Below, piece by piece: positions 43,538-52,309 of a DNA stretch of 55,249 bases. The translations under genes were made by a program, and so were the position numbers. Each line of letters opens with the position of its first letter. Position 1 is the first letter of the stretch. The DNA comes from an uncultured Flavobacteriales bacterium. GTDB taxonomy: Bacteria; Bacteroidota; Bacteroidia; Flavobacteriales; Crocinitomicaceae. The stretch lies in the NCBI GenBank assembly GCA_946478775.1, contig CAMLDR010000004.1, forward strand, positions 1-55,249, in the 5' to 3' direction. Below the pieces are notes generated by a model. The model did not search any database and had not been told where the DNA came from. It saw nothing but the letters and a program-made list of their open reading frames with translations.

Positions 43538-44124
43538 CTAAAGCAGAACGTACGCGGCAATTCATTATAGAAACCACGGCTCCGATCTTCAATATGAAAG
43601 GATACGAAGGAACTTCCATTTCCGATATTACAGCTGCTACAGGTTTGACGAAAGGAAGTATTTACGGGAATTTCAGAGATAAAGAAGAACTGGCAGCTGT
43701 TGCTTTCGATTACAATCTCGGTAAAATCCGCAATGAAATTGTGAACCGTTCTTCGGGGGTGAAAGATCCGATTGCCCAACTCATGGTGTATGTTGATTTC
43801 TACGGAGAAGTTTTTGATAAAATATACGTTGCCGGTGGCTGTCCGCTTTTAAATACTGCTGTTGATGCGGACGATTCCAATTCCGAATTGTTTGACCGGG
43901 TGCAGAAAGCCATGCTTGAATGGCATACGCACGTTTTCAAAATTGTGACTTACGGAATTAAAAAAGAGATTTTCTCTTCCGGAACGAATGCATCGGCATT
44001 TGCTGACCAGTTTCTTTCTTTGATAGAAGGAGGAATGCTCCTGTCGAAAACATTTAAAAACAAAAAACATTTAAATGCATGCCTGGATTTGATCCGGAAT
44101 AGGATTGCAGAAATAACGAGTTAA
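43534..44124 (+). CDS. TetR/AcrR-family regulator
   Basis: 196 residues. The N-terminal DNA-binding domain (about 1-55) has the signature TAPIFNMKGYEGTSISDITA followed by TGLTKGSIYGNFRDKEEL. The C-terminal ligand-binding domain is helical, with GGCPLLNTAVDADDSN near residue 100, a feature of the AefR-like group. It is bracketed by two near-identical operators, one before its own start and one before the thiolase. It probably represses itself and the thiolase until a fatty or aromatic ligand binds; ligand unknown. Confidence 0.88.
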   Translation: MTKAERTRQFIIETTAPIFNMKGYEGTSISDITAATGLTKGSIYGNFRDKEELAAVAFDYNLGKIRNEIVNRSSGVKDPIAQLMVYVDFYGEVFDKIYVAGGCPLLNTAVDADDSNSELFDRVQKAMLEWHTHVFKIVTYGIKKEIFSSGTNASAFADQFLSLIEGGMLLSKTFKNKKHLNACLDLIRNRIAEITS

Positions 44125-44140
44125 ATTTTTTTTACCTCAA

Positions 44141-44160
44141 AATATACCAATCGGTATATT
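44141..44160. promoter_or_regulatory. TetR-type operator, copy 2 (upstream of the thiolase)
   Basis: AATATACC (44141-44148) and GGTATATT (44153-44160) are perfect 8-base arms separated by AATC, the same centre as copy 1. It ends 30 bases before the thiolase start. Two matching sites around the regulator gene are strong evidence for a TetR regulon. Confidence 0.75.
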
Positions 44161-44190
44161 ATTAAACAAGATTATGAAAAACGATAAAAT

Positions 44191-45378
44191 ATGGAAAAGA
44201 ACGCTTATATCATAGCAGCAATGAGAACCGGAACAGGAGGTTTTATGGGTTCATTGTCTACTCTTTCTGCTCCACAACTGGCGGCAGAAGTAATCAAAAG
44301 TACGCTTGCAAAGGCAGGAATCCGTCCGGGTGATGTAAATGAAGTCATCCTGGGAAATGTGCTTTCTGCCAATATCGGTCAGGCCCCGGCCCGACAAGCT
44401 GCAAGAGCGGCCGGCATTCCGGATGAGGTCGACGCCACAATGATCAATAAAATCTGTTCTTCCGGAATTAAATCCGTTTCGTATGCGGTTCAGTCCATTC
44501 TTTTGGGAAACAGTGATGTAGTGGTAGCAGGAGGAATGGAAAGTATGTCGAATGCTCCATATTACATCGAAAACCATCGGGAAGGACAAAAGACCGGGCA
44601 TCAGCAAATTGTTGACGGAATGCTCAAAGACGGTTTGTGGGACCCGTACCACGACTTTCACATGGGAAGTGCTGCTGAAATGGCCAATACGAAGTACGGT
44701 ATTACGCGTGAAGAACAGGATGAATATACCTTGCATTCGTTCGCCAAAGCAAAACAAGCGCACGCTTCCGGAAGTTTCAAAGAAGAAATTACTCCGATTA
44801 CCATTCGAACCAAAAAAGGTGAATGGGTGTACGATACCGATGAAGATATCGAGAAGCTGAACCCGGAAAAAGTGAGTCAATTGAAACCCATTTTCGAACA
44901 AGACGGTTCAATTACCGCAGCAAACGCTTCGAACCTCAATGACGGTGCAGCAATCCTGATCATCGTTTCTGAGAAATTCCTGAGAGAGCAAAATTTAAAA
45001 CCCTTGGCAAAGATCATCGCTTTTTCAGATGCTGCACAGGCTCCGGAATGGTTCACTACATCGCCCTCCATTGCTATTGAAAAAACACTTCAAAAAGCGG
45101 GAGTTGGAATGGATGAAATTGATTATTTCGAACTGAACGAAGCTTATGCCAATGTTCCGATCATCAATTCACGACTGGCAGGAATAGATCCGGAAAAAAT
45201 CAACATCAAAGGCGGGGCAGTGGCACTCGGACATCCGCTCGGGGCTTCAGGCGCCAGAATCCTGGTTACACTAACCCACACCTTAAAACAACAAAACGCA
45301 AAATACGGAATGGCAGCGATCTGTAACGGGGGAGGCGGAGCAACAGCTATGTTGATAGAAAATATACAAACAAAGTAA
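44191..45378 (+). CDS. Acetyl-CoA C-acyltransferase (thiolase)
   Basis: 395 residues, normal length. Catalytic residues are visible: nucleophile Cys89 in MINKICSSGIKSV, His in GGAVALGHPLGASGARIL near 350, and the second Cys in AICNGGGGATAML near 379. Substrate-loop motifs such as GGMESMSNAPYY are present. It condenses or cleaves acyl-CoA with acetyl-CoA in fatty-acid or butanoate metabolism; biosynthetic versus degradative use cannot be told from sequence. It lies under the TetR operator, with an SDR and a thioesterase following. Confidence 0.93.
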   Translation: MEKNAYIIAAMRTGTGGFMGSLSTLSAPQLAAEVIKSTLAKAGIRPGDVNEVILGNVLSANIGQAPARQAARAAGIPDEVDATMINKICSSGIKSVSYAVQSILLGNSDVVVAGGMESMSNAPYYIENHREGQKTGHQQIVDGMLKDGLWDPYHDFHMGSAAEMANTKYGITREEQDEYTLHSFAKAKQAHASGSFKEEITPITIRTKKGEWVYDTDEDIEKLNPEKVSQLKPIFEQDGSITAANASNLNDGAAILIIVSEKFLREQNLKPLAKIIAFSDAAQAPEWFTTSPSIAIEKTLQKAGVGMDEIDYFELNEAYANVPIINSRLAGIDPEKINIKGGAVALGHPLGASGARILVTLTHTLKQQNAKYGMAAICNGGGGATAMLIENIQTK

Positions 45379-45384
45379 AACAAC

Positions 45385-45482
45385 ACTTCGACTCCGCTCA
45401 GTGTCCTTTTGATCAATGGACCTACTTTCGGTGACTGAATGCTTCCGCTGTAGCTTTAGCATAGGCGCAGCGGAGTCGAAGT
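45385..45482. repeat. Long inverted-repeat element 1 (CTTCGACTCCGCT family)
   Basis: ACTTCGACTCCGCT at 45385-45398 is complementary to AGCGGAGTCGAAGT at 45469-45482. The element is bounded on the 3' side by CAC and resembles element 2 at 46202-46254, sharing 24 bases at the left end and the right-end arm. Such paired elements around the SDR gene may be REP-like or MITE-like. Confidence 0.85.
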
Positions 45483-45509
45483 CACAATTTTAACAAATAA
45501 ATCGAACAC

Positions 45510-46196
45510 ATGAAAACAAACGGAAACACAATCTTAATCACTGGAGGTTCAGCAGGAATCGGATTTGAATTGGCAAAACAATTCTCACAATTGGGAAACA
45601 AAGTATTGATCACTGGTCGAAATGCAGACAAATTAAAGCAAGCGGCGGATAAACTGGAGAATGTCATCCCGATTTCAGGAGATGTAACCGATTCGAAAAG
45701 TACAGACCAGTTAGTTGCTCAAATCAAACAGGAACACCCCGAATTGAATATGGTCATCAACAATGCAGGCTATGCAGCTGTTTACCAGTTGGATGCAACA
45801 GCCGATGCGGCTTCAAAAGCAAGTAGTGAAATGGATACGAATTATTTGTCAATTGTCGGGCTGACCGAAAAATTATTGCCGACCCTATTGAAGAATGAAA
45901 ATTCAGCTATTGTAAACGTGACATCCATTGTTGCATACTATCCTCAAAAAATGCTGCCGACCTATACCGCAAGTAAAGCTGCTTTGAAAGCTTACACAGA
46001 TGTTTTACGAGAGACCTTTGAAGACCAATTGAATGTTTTTGAATTAATCCCGCCATTGGTGAACACGGATTTTTCAAAAGAAATAGGCGGAGAGAATGGA
46101 ATTCCACCCAAGGAAGTTGCCGATGAATTGATTCTCGCTTTGGAAAAAAATCAATGGTTGGTTCCGGTAGGAATGTCTAAAGAGTTTGTCAAATAA
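45510..46196 (+). CDS. Short-chain dehydrogenase/reductase (SDR)
   Basis: 228 residues. Cofactor motif TGGSAGIG (residues 11-18), a GRNADKL basic turn suggesting NADP preference, the NNAG motif (VINNAGYA) and the catalytic YxxxK (YTASK, near 151-155) with a serine in TSIV. It matches the DltE-like group of classical SDRs. The substrate is unknown; proximity to a thiolase and thioesterase suggests lipid or 3-oxoacyl metabolism. It is flanked on both sides by copies of an inverted-repeat element, which may have carried or insulated it. Confidence 0.88.
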   Translation: MKTNGNTILITGGSAGIGFELAKQFSQLGNKVLITGRNADKLKQAADKLENVIPISGDVTDSKSTDQLVAQIKQEHPELNMVINNAGYAAVYQLDATADAASKASSEMDTNYLSIVGLTEKLLPTLLKNENSAIVNVTSIVAYYPQKMLPTYTASKAALKAYTDVLRETFEDQLNVFELIPPLVNTDFSKEIGGENGIPPKEVADELILALEKNQWLVPVGMSKEFVK

Positions 46197-46201
46197 TATA
46201 C

Positions 46202-46254
46202 ACTTCGACTCCGCTCAGTGTCCTATTTGAAAGGCGACGCAACGGAGTCGAAGT
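46202..46254. repeat. Long inverted-repeat element 2 (CTTCGACTCCGCT family)
   Basis: ACTTCGACTCCG at 46202-46213 pairs with CGGAGTCGAAGT at 46243-46254; the left 24 bases match element 1. The interior is shorter and unrelated. It starts 5 bases after the SDR stop and ends 20 bases before the thioesterase ATG. Confidence 0.85.
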
Positions 46255-46274
46255 CACTTTTCAACCAATTAAGT

Positions 46275-46772
46275 ATGGAAACAAAACAACGTGAACGCGT
46301 TTATTCCTGGAGTAACCCGCTGGAGGGAGTTGAATTGTCCAAAGACCTTTCGGGGCTCGATTATTTACGGGCAATCAAAAGAGGGGAGGCTCCGGCTTCT
46401 CCTTTGATTCATACACTGGATTTTTCAATGGGGGAATTGGAAGCGGGAAGTGTCGGTTTTTATTTTGAGCCGCAAGAATTTCACTACAATCCAAATGGAA
46501 GTGTGCATGGGGGAGTGATCACTGCGATCCTGGATTCCGCGATGGGCTGTACACTTCATTCTTTATTGCCCAAAGGAATGGTCTATACCACCTTGGAATT
46601 GAAAATCAACTTTCTGAAAATGGTACGTGCCAATTCAGGAGTGCTTACGGCAACGGGAAAAATGATCCATTTGGGAAATTCAACTCCACTTGTAGAGGCC
46701 TCGCTGACAGATGAATCCGGAAAGAAATATGCCTACGGAGTTTCAACCTGTATGCTTTTGAAGAACGAGTAA
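46275..46772 (+). CDS. PaaI-like hotdog thioesterase
   Basis: 165 residues from the ATG at 46275; an upstream start at 46218 would lie inside the repeat and is unlikely. Hotdog-fold signatures are FEPQEFHYNPNGSVHGGVIT, AILDSAMGCTLHSLLPKG, TLELKINFLKMV and an ending YGVSTCMLL. The HGG-containing segment with Asn/Asp near the active site fits PaaI-family acyl-CoA thioesterases. It hydrolyses acyl-CoAs; specificity unknown. It is probably cotranscribed with the SDR. Confidence 0.85.
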   Translation: METKQRERVYSWSNPLEGVELSKDLSGLDYLRAIKRGEAPASPLIHTLDFSMGELEAGSVGFYFEPQEFHYNPNGSVHGGVITAILDSAMGCTLHSLLPKGMVYTTLELKINFLKMVRANSGVLTATGKMIHLGNSTPLVEASLTDESGKKYAYGVSTCMLLKNE

Positions 46773-46842
46773 TTTGAGTCAAGTCTATTAAACTTGGCTC
46801 TTTTTAACTTTCAACTTTTACCTTCTCACTTTCAAAAAGCCG

Positions 46843-46850
46843 TATATTTG
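46843..46850 (+). promoter_or_regulatory. Perfect -7 box before the AraC gene
   Basis: TATATTTG fully matches TAnnTTTG and ends 19 bases before the ATG at 46870. No TTG stands at the standard spacing, so the promoter may need activation. Confidence 0.4.
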
Positions 46851-46869
46851 AAAAACATAATTCTATATC

Positions 46870-47781
46870 ATGAATGGACTATTGACCCTGCAGGAATTTT
46901 ATGCAAGCATTTTGAACAAAGGAACGATGGAGCAATTCTCTCATTTATCTAAAATGAGCCATTTCAACGTGTTTAAAAGAGGTCAGATCCAGTGCGCGAA
47001 GATTACAGAGCTCCACCGAACGGATTTTCATAAGATCTCCCTGGTAGTGGGCGAAGGTATTATCCATTTTGAAGACCGGCAAGTTCCTATTTCGGGCAAA
47101 ACTTTGATTTTTTATCACCAGAATGTGCCGCATGGCTGGGAACCCGTTTCAGAAGACCAGCAAGGAGCTTTTTGCCTGTTCAACAACCATTTTATTGATA
47201 CGCATTTACTGGACACGCTCTTCAGGGACACACCATTGATGAATATGGCCATGAATCCGGTTTATCCGCTGACGGATGAGCAGGCTGCCATCTTTGAGTT
47301 CATTTTCGATCAGATTCAGTGTGAGGTGGAAGGGGATTATATCAAGAAATACGAAGTGATCGTTCATTACCTGCATTTATTGCTGCATCATACCAATAAA
47401 CTCTGTGCTCAAAATACCCGCGAAAAAAAGCCCCAGGCTTCCGTTGCGCTAACCGCCCTGTTTATGGAAATGCTGGAAAGACAATTTCCCATCGACTCTT
47501 CCGACCAGTCATTGGCATTGAAGAAACCCAGTGATTTTGCAGATAAATTATCTATCCACGTCAACCATTTAAACCGTTCGATCAAAGATGTGACGGGAAG
47601 AAGCACCACAGAAATTATCTCTTCCCGACTGGCCAATGAGGCCAAAGCATTGCTGCGCCATACGGATAGTTCCGTAGCGGAAATTGCTTACACTCTGGGA
47701 TTTGAGCACCCCTCCAACTTCAATAATTTTTTCAAAAAGCAAACACAGCAGACTCCAAAATCATTTCGGGAAGCACATTAG
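46870..47781 (+). CDS. AraC-family transcriptional regulator
   Basis: 303 residues. The N-terminal cupin-like sensor (about 30-180) has FHKISLVVGEGIIHF and GKTLIFYHQNVPHGW. Two helix-turn-helix motifs occupy about 215-303 (DKLSIHVNHLNRSIKDVTG and DSSVAEIAYTLGFEHPSNFN followed by KKQTQQTPKSF), the usual AraC/XylS tail. It is just upstream of and in the same direction as the RND efflux operon and is likely its activator. The ligand is unknown. Confidence 0.9.
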   Translation: MNGLLTLQEFYASILNKGTMEQFSHLSKMSHFNVFKRGQIQCAKITELHRTDFHKISLVVGEGIIHFEDRQVPISGKTLIFYHQNVPHGWEPVSEDQQGAFCLFNNHFIDTHLLDTLFRDTPLMNMAMNPVYPLTDEQAAIFEFIFDQIQCEVEGDYIKKYEVIVHYLHLLLHHTNKLCAQNTREKKPQASVALTALFMEMLERQFPIDSSDQSLALKKPSDFADKLSIHVNHLNRSIKDVTGRSTTEIISSRLANEAKALLRHTDSSVAEIAYTLGFEHPSNFNNFFKKQTQQTPKSFREAH

Positions 47782-47958
47782 TTAAAAAATGTAAAATGTT
47801 TGATTTTGATAATTAATTGCATGAATTGAATAAGTTTTTAATGAGACTTTGAAGGATCTTTGTCGTCAGAATTTGACCAAATAGTTAAACCAGTAACAAA
47901 GATTCAAAACTCTTGCTCACATTACCCCATTAGTCAGAGTTTCAAAAAAGACAAATTT

Positions 47959-49116
47959 ATGATTGCAAAAAAAACAAACCACTTATTGGCGGCATGGTCG
48001 CTGGTGCTTCTGGCGTCCTGTAGTTCAGAGGAAACACCTGCTCCGGCAGGCGGAATTAAGCCATACCAGGTCCTGGAGATTGAACAGCAAAGCACGACCA
48101 TTGAAACCACTTATCCCGCTGTTTTGGAAGGGATTGAAAACGTGGATATTCATCCTAAAATTGATGGGTTCATTGAGAAAATTGCTATTGATGAAGGCCA
48201 GTTTGTCAAAAAAGGACAATTGTTGTTTACGATTTCTGCTCCTCAATACGAACAATTGGTTAGAACAGCACGAGCGGCAGTAAAAAGCGCCGAAGCAGGG
48301 GTAAGCGTTGCGCGTTTGCAGGTTCAGAAAACCAAGTCATTGGTAGATAAGAATATTGTAAACAAGTACGAATTGCAGGAAGCTGATCTGACCTTGCAAA
48401 CCAAATTGGCGGAATTGGCCCAGGCAGAAGCAAACCTGGTAAATGCAAACGTGAATTTAGGTTACACACGGATTTCAAGCCCGGTTGATGGTGTGATTGG
48501 AAGTTTGACATTTAAGACCGGAAGCCTGGTTTCAAGTACTATGGCAAAACCATTGACGACCGTTTCCAACATCTCAAAAATTTACGCCTATTTCTCGATG
48601 AATGAGAAACAACTGCTTGAATTTATCCGCAACACAAAAGGAGCGGATCTGAAAGCGAAAATTGCGAATACACCACCGGTTTCATTGGTTCTTTCGGATG
48701 GTTCACTTTACCCCGAAAAGGGTTCAATTGGCTCCATCAACGGGTTGATCGATCAGCAAACCGGTTCGGCAAGAATCCGTGCTACTTTTTCCAATTCGCT
48801 GAATTTATTGCGAAGCGGCGGTAGTGCCCAGATTCGTATTCCCCAGCAAATTTCAAACGGATTTTTGATTCCGCAGCGTGCTGTCACGGATATCCAGGGA
48901 AAGAAATTTGTCTATACTTCCGGTAAAGGAGGAACGATCAGTATGGTAAATGTGGAAGTGATGGAAGCCACGAGCGGCCATTTCTATATCGTAACCAAAG
49001 GAATCAAACGCAAAGATGCGGTAGTCCTGGAAGGAGTGCAATTCCTGAAAGACGGCATGAAGATCAAGCCTGTAAAAGCAGATGCGAAAGTCATTTACGC
49101 AGAATTGAACCAATAA
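47959..49116 (+). CDS. RND efflux membrane-fusion protein (AcrA/MexA-like lipoprotein)
   Basis: 385 residues from the ATG at 47959; an upstream frame extends to 47860 but its residues are unlike a signal peptide. The N-terminus MIAKKTNHLLAAWSLVLLASC has a lipobox, so the protein is a lipoprotein. Motifs include IHPKIDGFIEKIAIDEGQFV (lipoyl half), a coiled coil of repeated ALVNAN-type heptads, LGYTRISSPVDGVIG (second lipoyl half) and LLRSGGSAQIRIP. It bridges the inner-membrane pump and the outer-membrane channel. First gene of the efflux operon. Confidence 0.92.
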   Translation: MIAKKTNHLLAAWSLVLLASCSSEETPAPAGGIKPYQVLEIEQQSTTIETTYPAVLEGIENVDIHPKIDGFIEKIAIDEGQFVKKGQLLFTISAPQYEQLVRTARAAVKSAEAGVSVARLQVQKTKSLVDKNIVNKYELQEADLTLQTKLAELAQAEANLVNANVNLGYTRISSPVDGVIGSLTFKTGSLVSSTMAKPLTTVSNISKIYAYFSMNEKQLLEFIRNTKGADLKAKIANTPPVSLVLSDGSLYPEKGSIGSINGLIDQQTGSARIRATFSNSLNLLRSGGSAQIRIPQQISNGFLIPQRAVTDIQGKKFVYTSGKGGTISMVNVEVMEATSGHFYIVTKGIKRKDAVVLEGVQFLKDGMKIKPVKADAKVIYAELNQ

Positions 49117-49156
49117 GGTTCGTGTCCATTTTACACCCAATCCTTAAGAACGAATT

Positions 49157-52100
49157 ATGTTTAAGAAATTCATAGAAAAACCCGTATTGTCTACGGTTAT
49201 CTCGATATTGATCGTGATCCTCGGAGTTTTGGGCCTTTTGGCCATCCCGGTTTCCCAATATCCGGATATTGCACCGCCAACCGTGCAGGTTTCTGCTTCT
49301 TACCAGGGAGCAAATGCCGATGTGGTGCTCAACAATGTGGTTATCCCGCTCGAAGAACAGATTAACGGAGTGGAAGACATGACCTACATGACTTCTACTG
49401 CCGGAAACGACGGAACGGCAACCATTACGGTCTATTTCAAATTGGGTACAAACCCCGATCTGGCGGCAGTAAATGTTCAAAACCGCGTTTCACGGGCTAC
49501 CAGTTTGCTACCAGCGGAGGTAAACAGAGCCGGAGTTGTAACGACCAAACGCCAGGCAAGTAACTTATTGATCTTTAACTTGTATAGCGAAGATTCTACT
49601 TACGATCAGACATTTTTGCAGAACTATGCCAATATCAACCTGATTCCGGAGATTAAACGGATTAAGGGAGTGGGGGATGCAACTGCTTTCGGTTTAATGG
49701 ATTATTCCATGCGGATCTGGCTGAAACCGGACGTGATGGCAAGCTACGGCCTCGTTCCGGATGATGTGAATAAAGCACTCTCGGAACAAAATATCGAAGC
49801 GGCTCCCGGACAATTCGGGGAACAGGGAGATCAAAGCTTTCAGTATACGATCAAATACAAAGGCCGCCTGAAAGAAGAAACTGAATTCAGCGACATCGTG
49901 ATCCGTGTTGGAGAAGATGGAGAAGTTCTGCGTCTGAGAGACATTGCACGGATTGAATTGGGAGCTCAGAGCTATGCCAGTTCCGTTCGGGTAAACGGAA
50001 AATTCGGTTTGGGAGTTGCTGTAAACCAAACAGCCGGTTCCAATGCCCAGGAAGTGATTGAAGGAACGCTGAAAGTATTGGACGATGCACAGGCATCTTT
50101 CCCGAAAGGAGTAAAATATACAACCATTGTAAACGTGAACGATTTCCTCGATGCATCCATTGAGAAAGTATTCCATACCTTGATCGAAGCATTTATCCTG
50201 GTGTTCCTAGTCGTGTTCCTGTTCCTGCAGGATTTCCGTTCTACGCTGATTCCTGCGATCAGTGTTCCGGTGGCCATTATCGGTACCTTCTTTTTCCTGA
50301 ATCTTTTCGGCTTCAGCATCAATTTATTGACCCTGTTCGCATTGGTGCTTGCAATCGGTATTGTGGTGGATGATGCCATCGTAGTAGTAGAAGCTGTTCA
50401 TGCCAAGCTGGACGAAGGATACAAATCTTCCAAAAAAGCAACCATTGACGCCATGGACGAGATCACGGGTGCCATTGTTTCGATCACATTGGTTATGGCA
50501 GCAGTGTTTGTCCCGGTAAGCTTCATTCAGGGATCTACAGGCGTATTTTACAAACAATTCGGGTTGACACTCGCCATTTCCATTATTCTTTCGGCTGTAA
50601 ATGCCCTGACCTTAAGTCCTGCGCTTTGTGCCTTGTTACTGAAACCGCATAAAGACGACCATGGAAAGAAGAAAACGTATATGCAGCGCTTCAATGTGGC
50701 GTTCAATACATCTTTCGGGAAACTGACTAACCGCTACAAGCGCTCGGTTTCTTTCCTGAGCAGAAAAAAATGGATGGTAGTTGGTATTCTGGCCATTTTC
50801 ACCGGCTTGCTGGTTTGGGGAATGAAAACAACACCGAAGGGATTTGTTCCGGCGGAAGATATGGGAACTGTTTTCTCCGATATCACCCTGGCTCCGGGAA
50901 CTTCCCAGGAACGCACGGAAGAAGTACTGACTGAAATTGACAACATCGTCCGCTCGGTTCCTGAAACCAAATTTACCCTTCGGGTTGTGGGCCGTTCGAT
51001 TATTTCCGGTGCAGGAAGTTCCTATGGAATGGTTTTGGCCCGCTTAAAGTTGTGGGATGAACGTGACCGGGATGTGAAAGAAGTCATTGCAGAATTGTTT
51101 GCAAAAACGGCACATATCAAAGATGCGAAGATCATTTTCTTTTCTCCGCCCACAATCCAGGGATTTGGAAATACCGCCGGATTTGAATTCCAGCTGCAGG
51201 ATAAATCGGGAGGAGATATCAATGAGTTCAACAACGTTGCACAAAATTTCCTGGGTGCTTTGGGTCAGCGGCCTGAGATCCAGTATGCGGCCACTTCATT
51301 TAATCCGAATTTTCCACAGTATCAGATTGATGTCAATGTGGTGAAAATCAAACAGGCCGGGATGACCATGAACGATGTGATGAGCGTTTTGCAGGGATAT
51401 TACGGTGGAGTTTACGCTTCCAATTTCAATAAATTCGGAAAGCAGTACCGGGTGATCTATCAATCCGAATCTGCCAGCAGGAAGAATATTCAAAGTCTCA
51501 ACTCGATCTACGTTCGGAATGCAGACGGAGAGATGGCCCCGATTTCAGAATTCATTACCATGAAGCAGGTTTACGGACCACAGGTCATTTCCCGCTTCAA
51601 CCTGTTCAATGCCATTGCTGTTACCGGTGTTCCAAACAAAGGCTTCAGTTCCGGAGATGCGATGAAAGCGATTGAGGAAGTGGCCCAAACAAATCTCCCG
51701 GCAGGTTATTCGTACGAATATTCAGGATTGACGCGGGAAGAAAGCGCTGGAGGAAATCAAACACTCTTTATTTTCCTGCTGGTTGTGGTCTTTGTTTATT
51801 TCCTGCTTTGTGCGCAATACGAAAGTTACATCCTGCCGCTTGCGGTATTGATCTCCCTTCCGATCGGTTTAGCCGGCGTGTTCATTTTCGATAAACTCTT
51901 TGAAGTGGACAACAATATTTACACGCAGATCACCATTGTGATGCTGGTTGGTTTATTGGCTAAAAATGCCATCCTGATTGTGGAATACGCACTCGACAGA
52001 AGAAAGAACGGAATGAGCATAGTGGACGCTGCTATAAGTGGCGCTACTGCACGTCTCCGGCCAATCTTAATGACTTCTTTCGCGTTCATTTTCGGATTAT

Positions 52101-52309
52101 TGCCACTCATGCTTTCAAGCGGTGTTGGAGCAGCCGGAAATACTTCCATCGGAACCGGGGCTGTTGGAGGAATGTTGATAGGGACCATTTTCGGAGTTTT
52201 GGTAATTCCGGTTCTATTCATTGTTTTCCAGCGATTGCAGGAAAGAGTAAGGCCTCTTGAAGTGGAAGCAGCTTTGGAAGAAGGGGACGAAAACGAAATC
52301 ACACTTTAA
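49157..52309 (+). CDS. RND efflux pump inner-membrane transporter (AcrB/MexB-like)
   Basis: 1050 residues, full length. MFKKFIEKPVLSTVISILIV is the standard N-terminus. GIVVDDAIVVVEAVHAKLDE in TM4 carries the proton-relay Asp pair, and GLLAKNAILIVEYALDRRKN in TM10 the relay Lys. Large periplasmic loops with ASYQGANADVV and the porter-domain RVxRATSLLPAEVNRAGV match the HAE1 family. It exports hydrophobic or amphipathic compounds using the proton gradient. It follows the fusion protein by 40 bases and is followed by the channel gene with no gap. Confidence 0.95.
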   Translation: MFKKFIEKPVLSTVISILIVILGVLGLLAIPVSQYPDIAPPTVQVSASYQGANADVVLNNVVIPLEEQINGVEDMTYMTSTAGNDGTATITVYFKLGTNPDLAAVNVQNRVSRATSLLPAEVNRAGVVTTKRQASNLLIFNLYSEDSTYDQTFLQNYANINLIPEIKRIKGVGDATAFGLMDYSMRIWLKPDVMASYGLVPDDVNKALSEQNIEAAPGQFGEQGDQSFQYTIKYKGRLKEETEFSDIVIRVGEDGEVLRLRDIARIELGAQSYASSVRVNGKFGLGVAVNQTAGSNAQEVIEGTLKVLDDAQASFPKGVKYTTIVNVNDFLDASIEKVFHTLIEAFILVFLVVFLFLQDFRSTLIPAISVPVAIIGTFFFLNLFGFSINLLTLFALVLAIGIVVDDAIVVVEAVHAKLDEGYKSSKKATIDAMDEITGAIVSITLVMAAVFVPVSFIQGSTGVFYKQFGLTLAISIILSAVNALTLSPALCALLLKPHKDDHGKKKTYMQRFNVAFNTSFGKLTNRYKRSVSFLSRKKWMVVGILAIFTGLLVWGMKTTPKGFVPAEDMGTVFSDITLAPGTSQERTEEVLTEIDNIVRSVPETKFTLRVVGRSIISGAGSSYGMVLARLKLWDERDRDVKEVIAELFAKTAHIKDAKIIFFSPPTIQGFGNTAGFEFQLQDKSGGDINEFNNVAQNFLGALGQRPEIQYAATSFNPNFPQYQIDVNVVKIKQAGMTMNDVMSVLQGYYGGVYASNFNKFGKQYRVIYQSESASRKNIQSLNSIYVRNADGEMAPISEFITMKQVYGPQVISRFNLFNAIAVTGVPNKGFSSGDAMKAIEEVAQTNLPAGYSYEYSGLTREESAGGNQTLFIFLLVVVFVYFLLCAQYESYILPLAVLISLPIGLAGVFIFDKLFEVDNNIYTQITIVMLVGLLAKNAILIVEYALDRRKNGMSIVDAAISGATARLRPILMTSFAFIFGLLPLMLSSGVGAAGNTSIGTGAVGGMLIGTIFGVLVIPVLFIVFQRLQERVRPLEVEAALEEGDENEITL

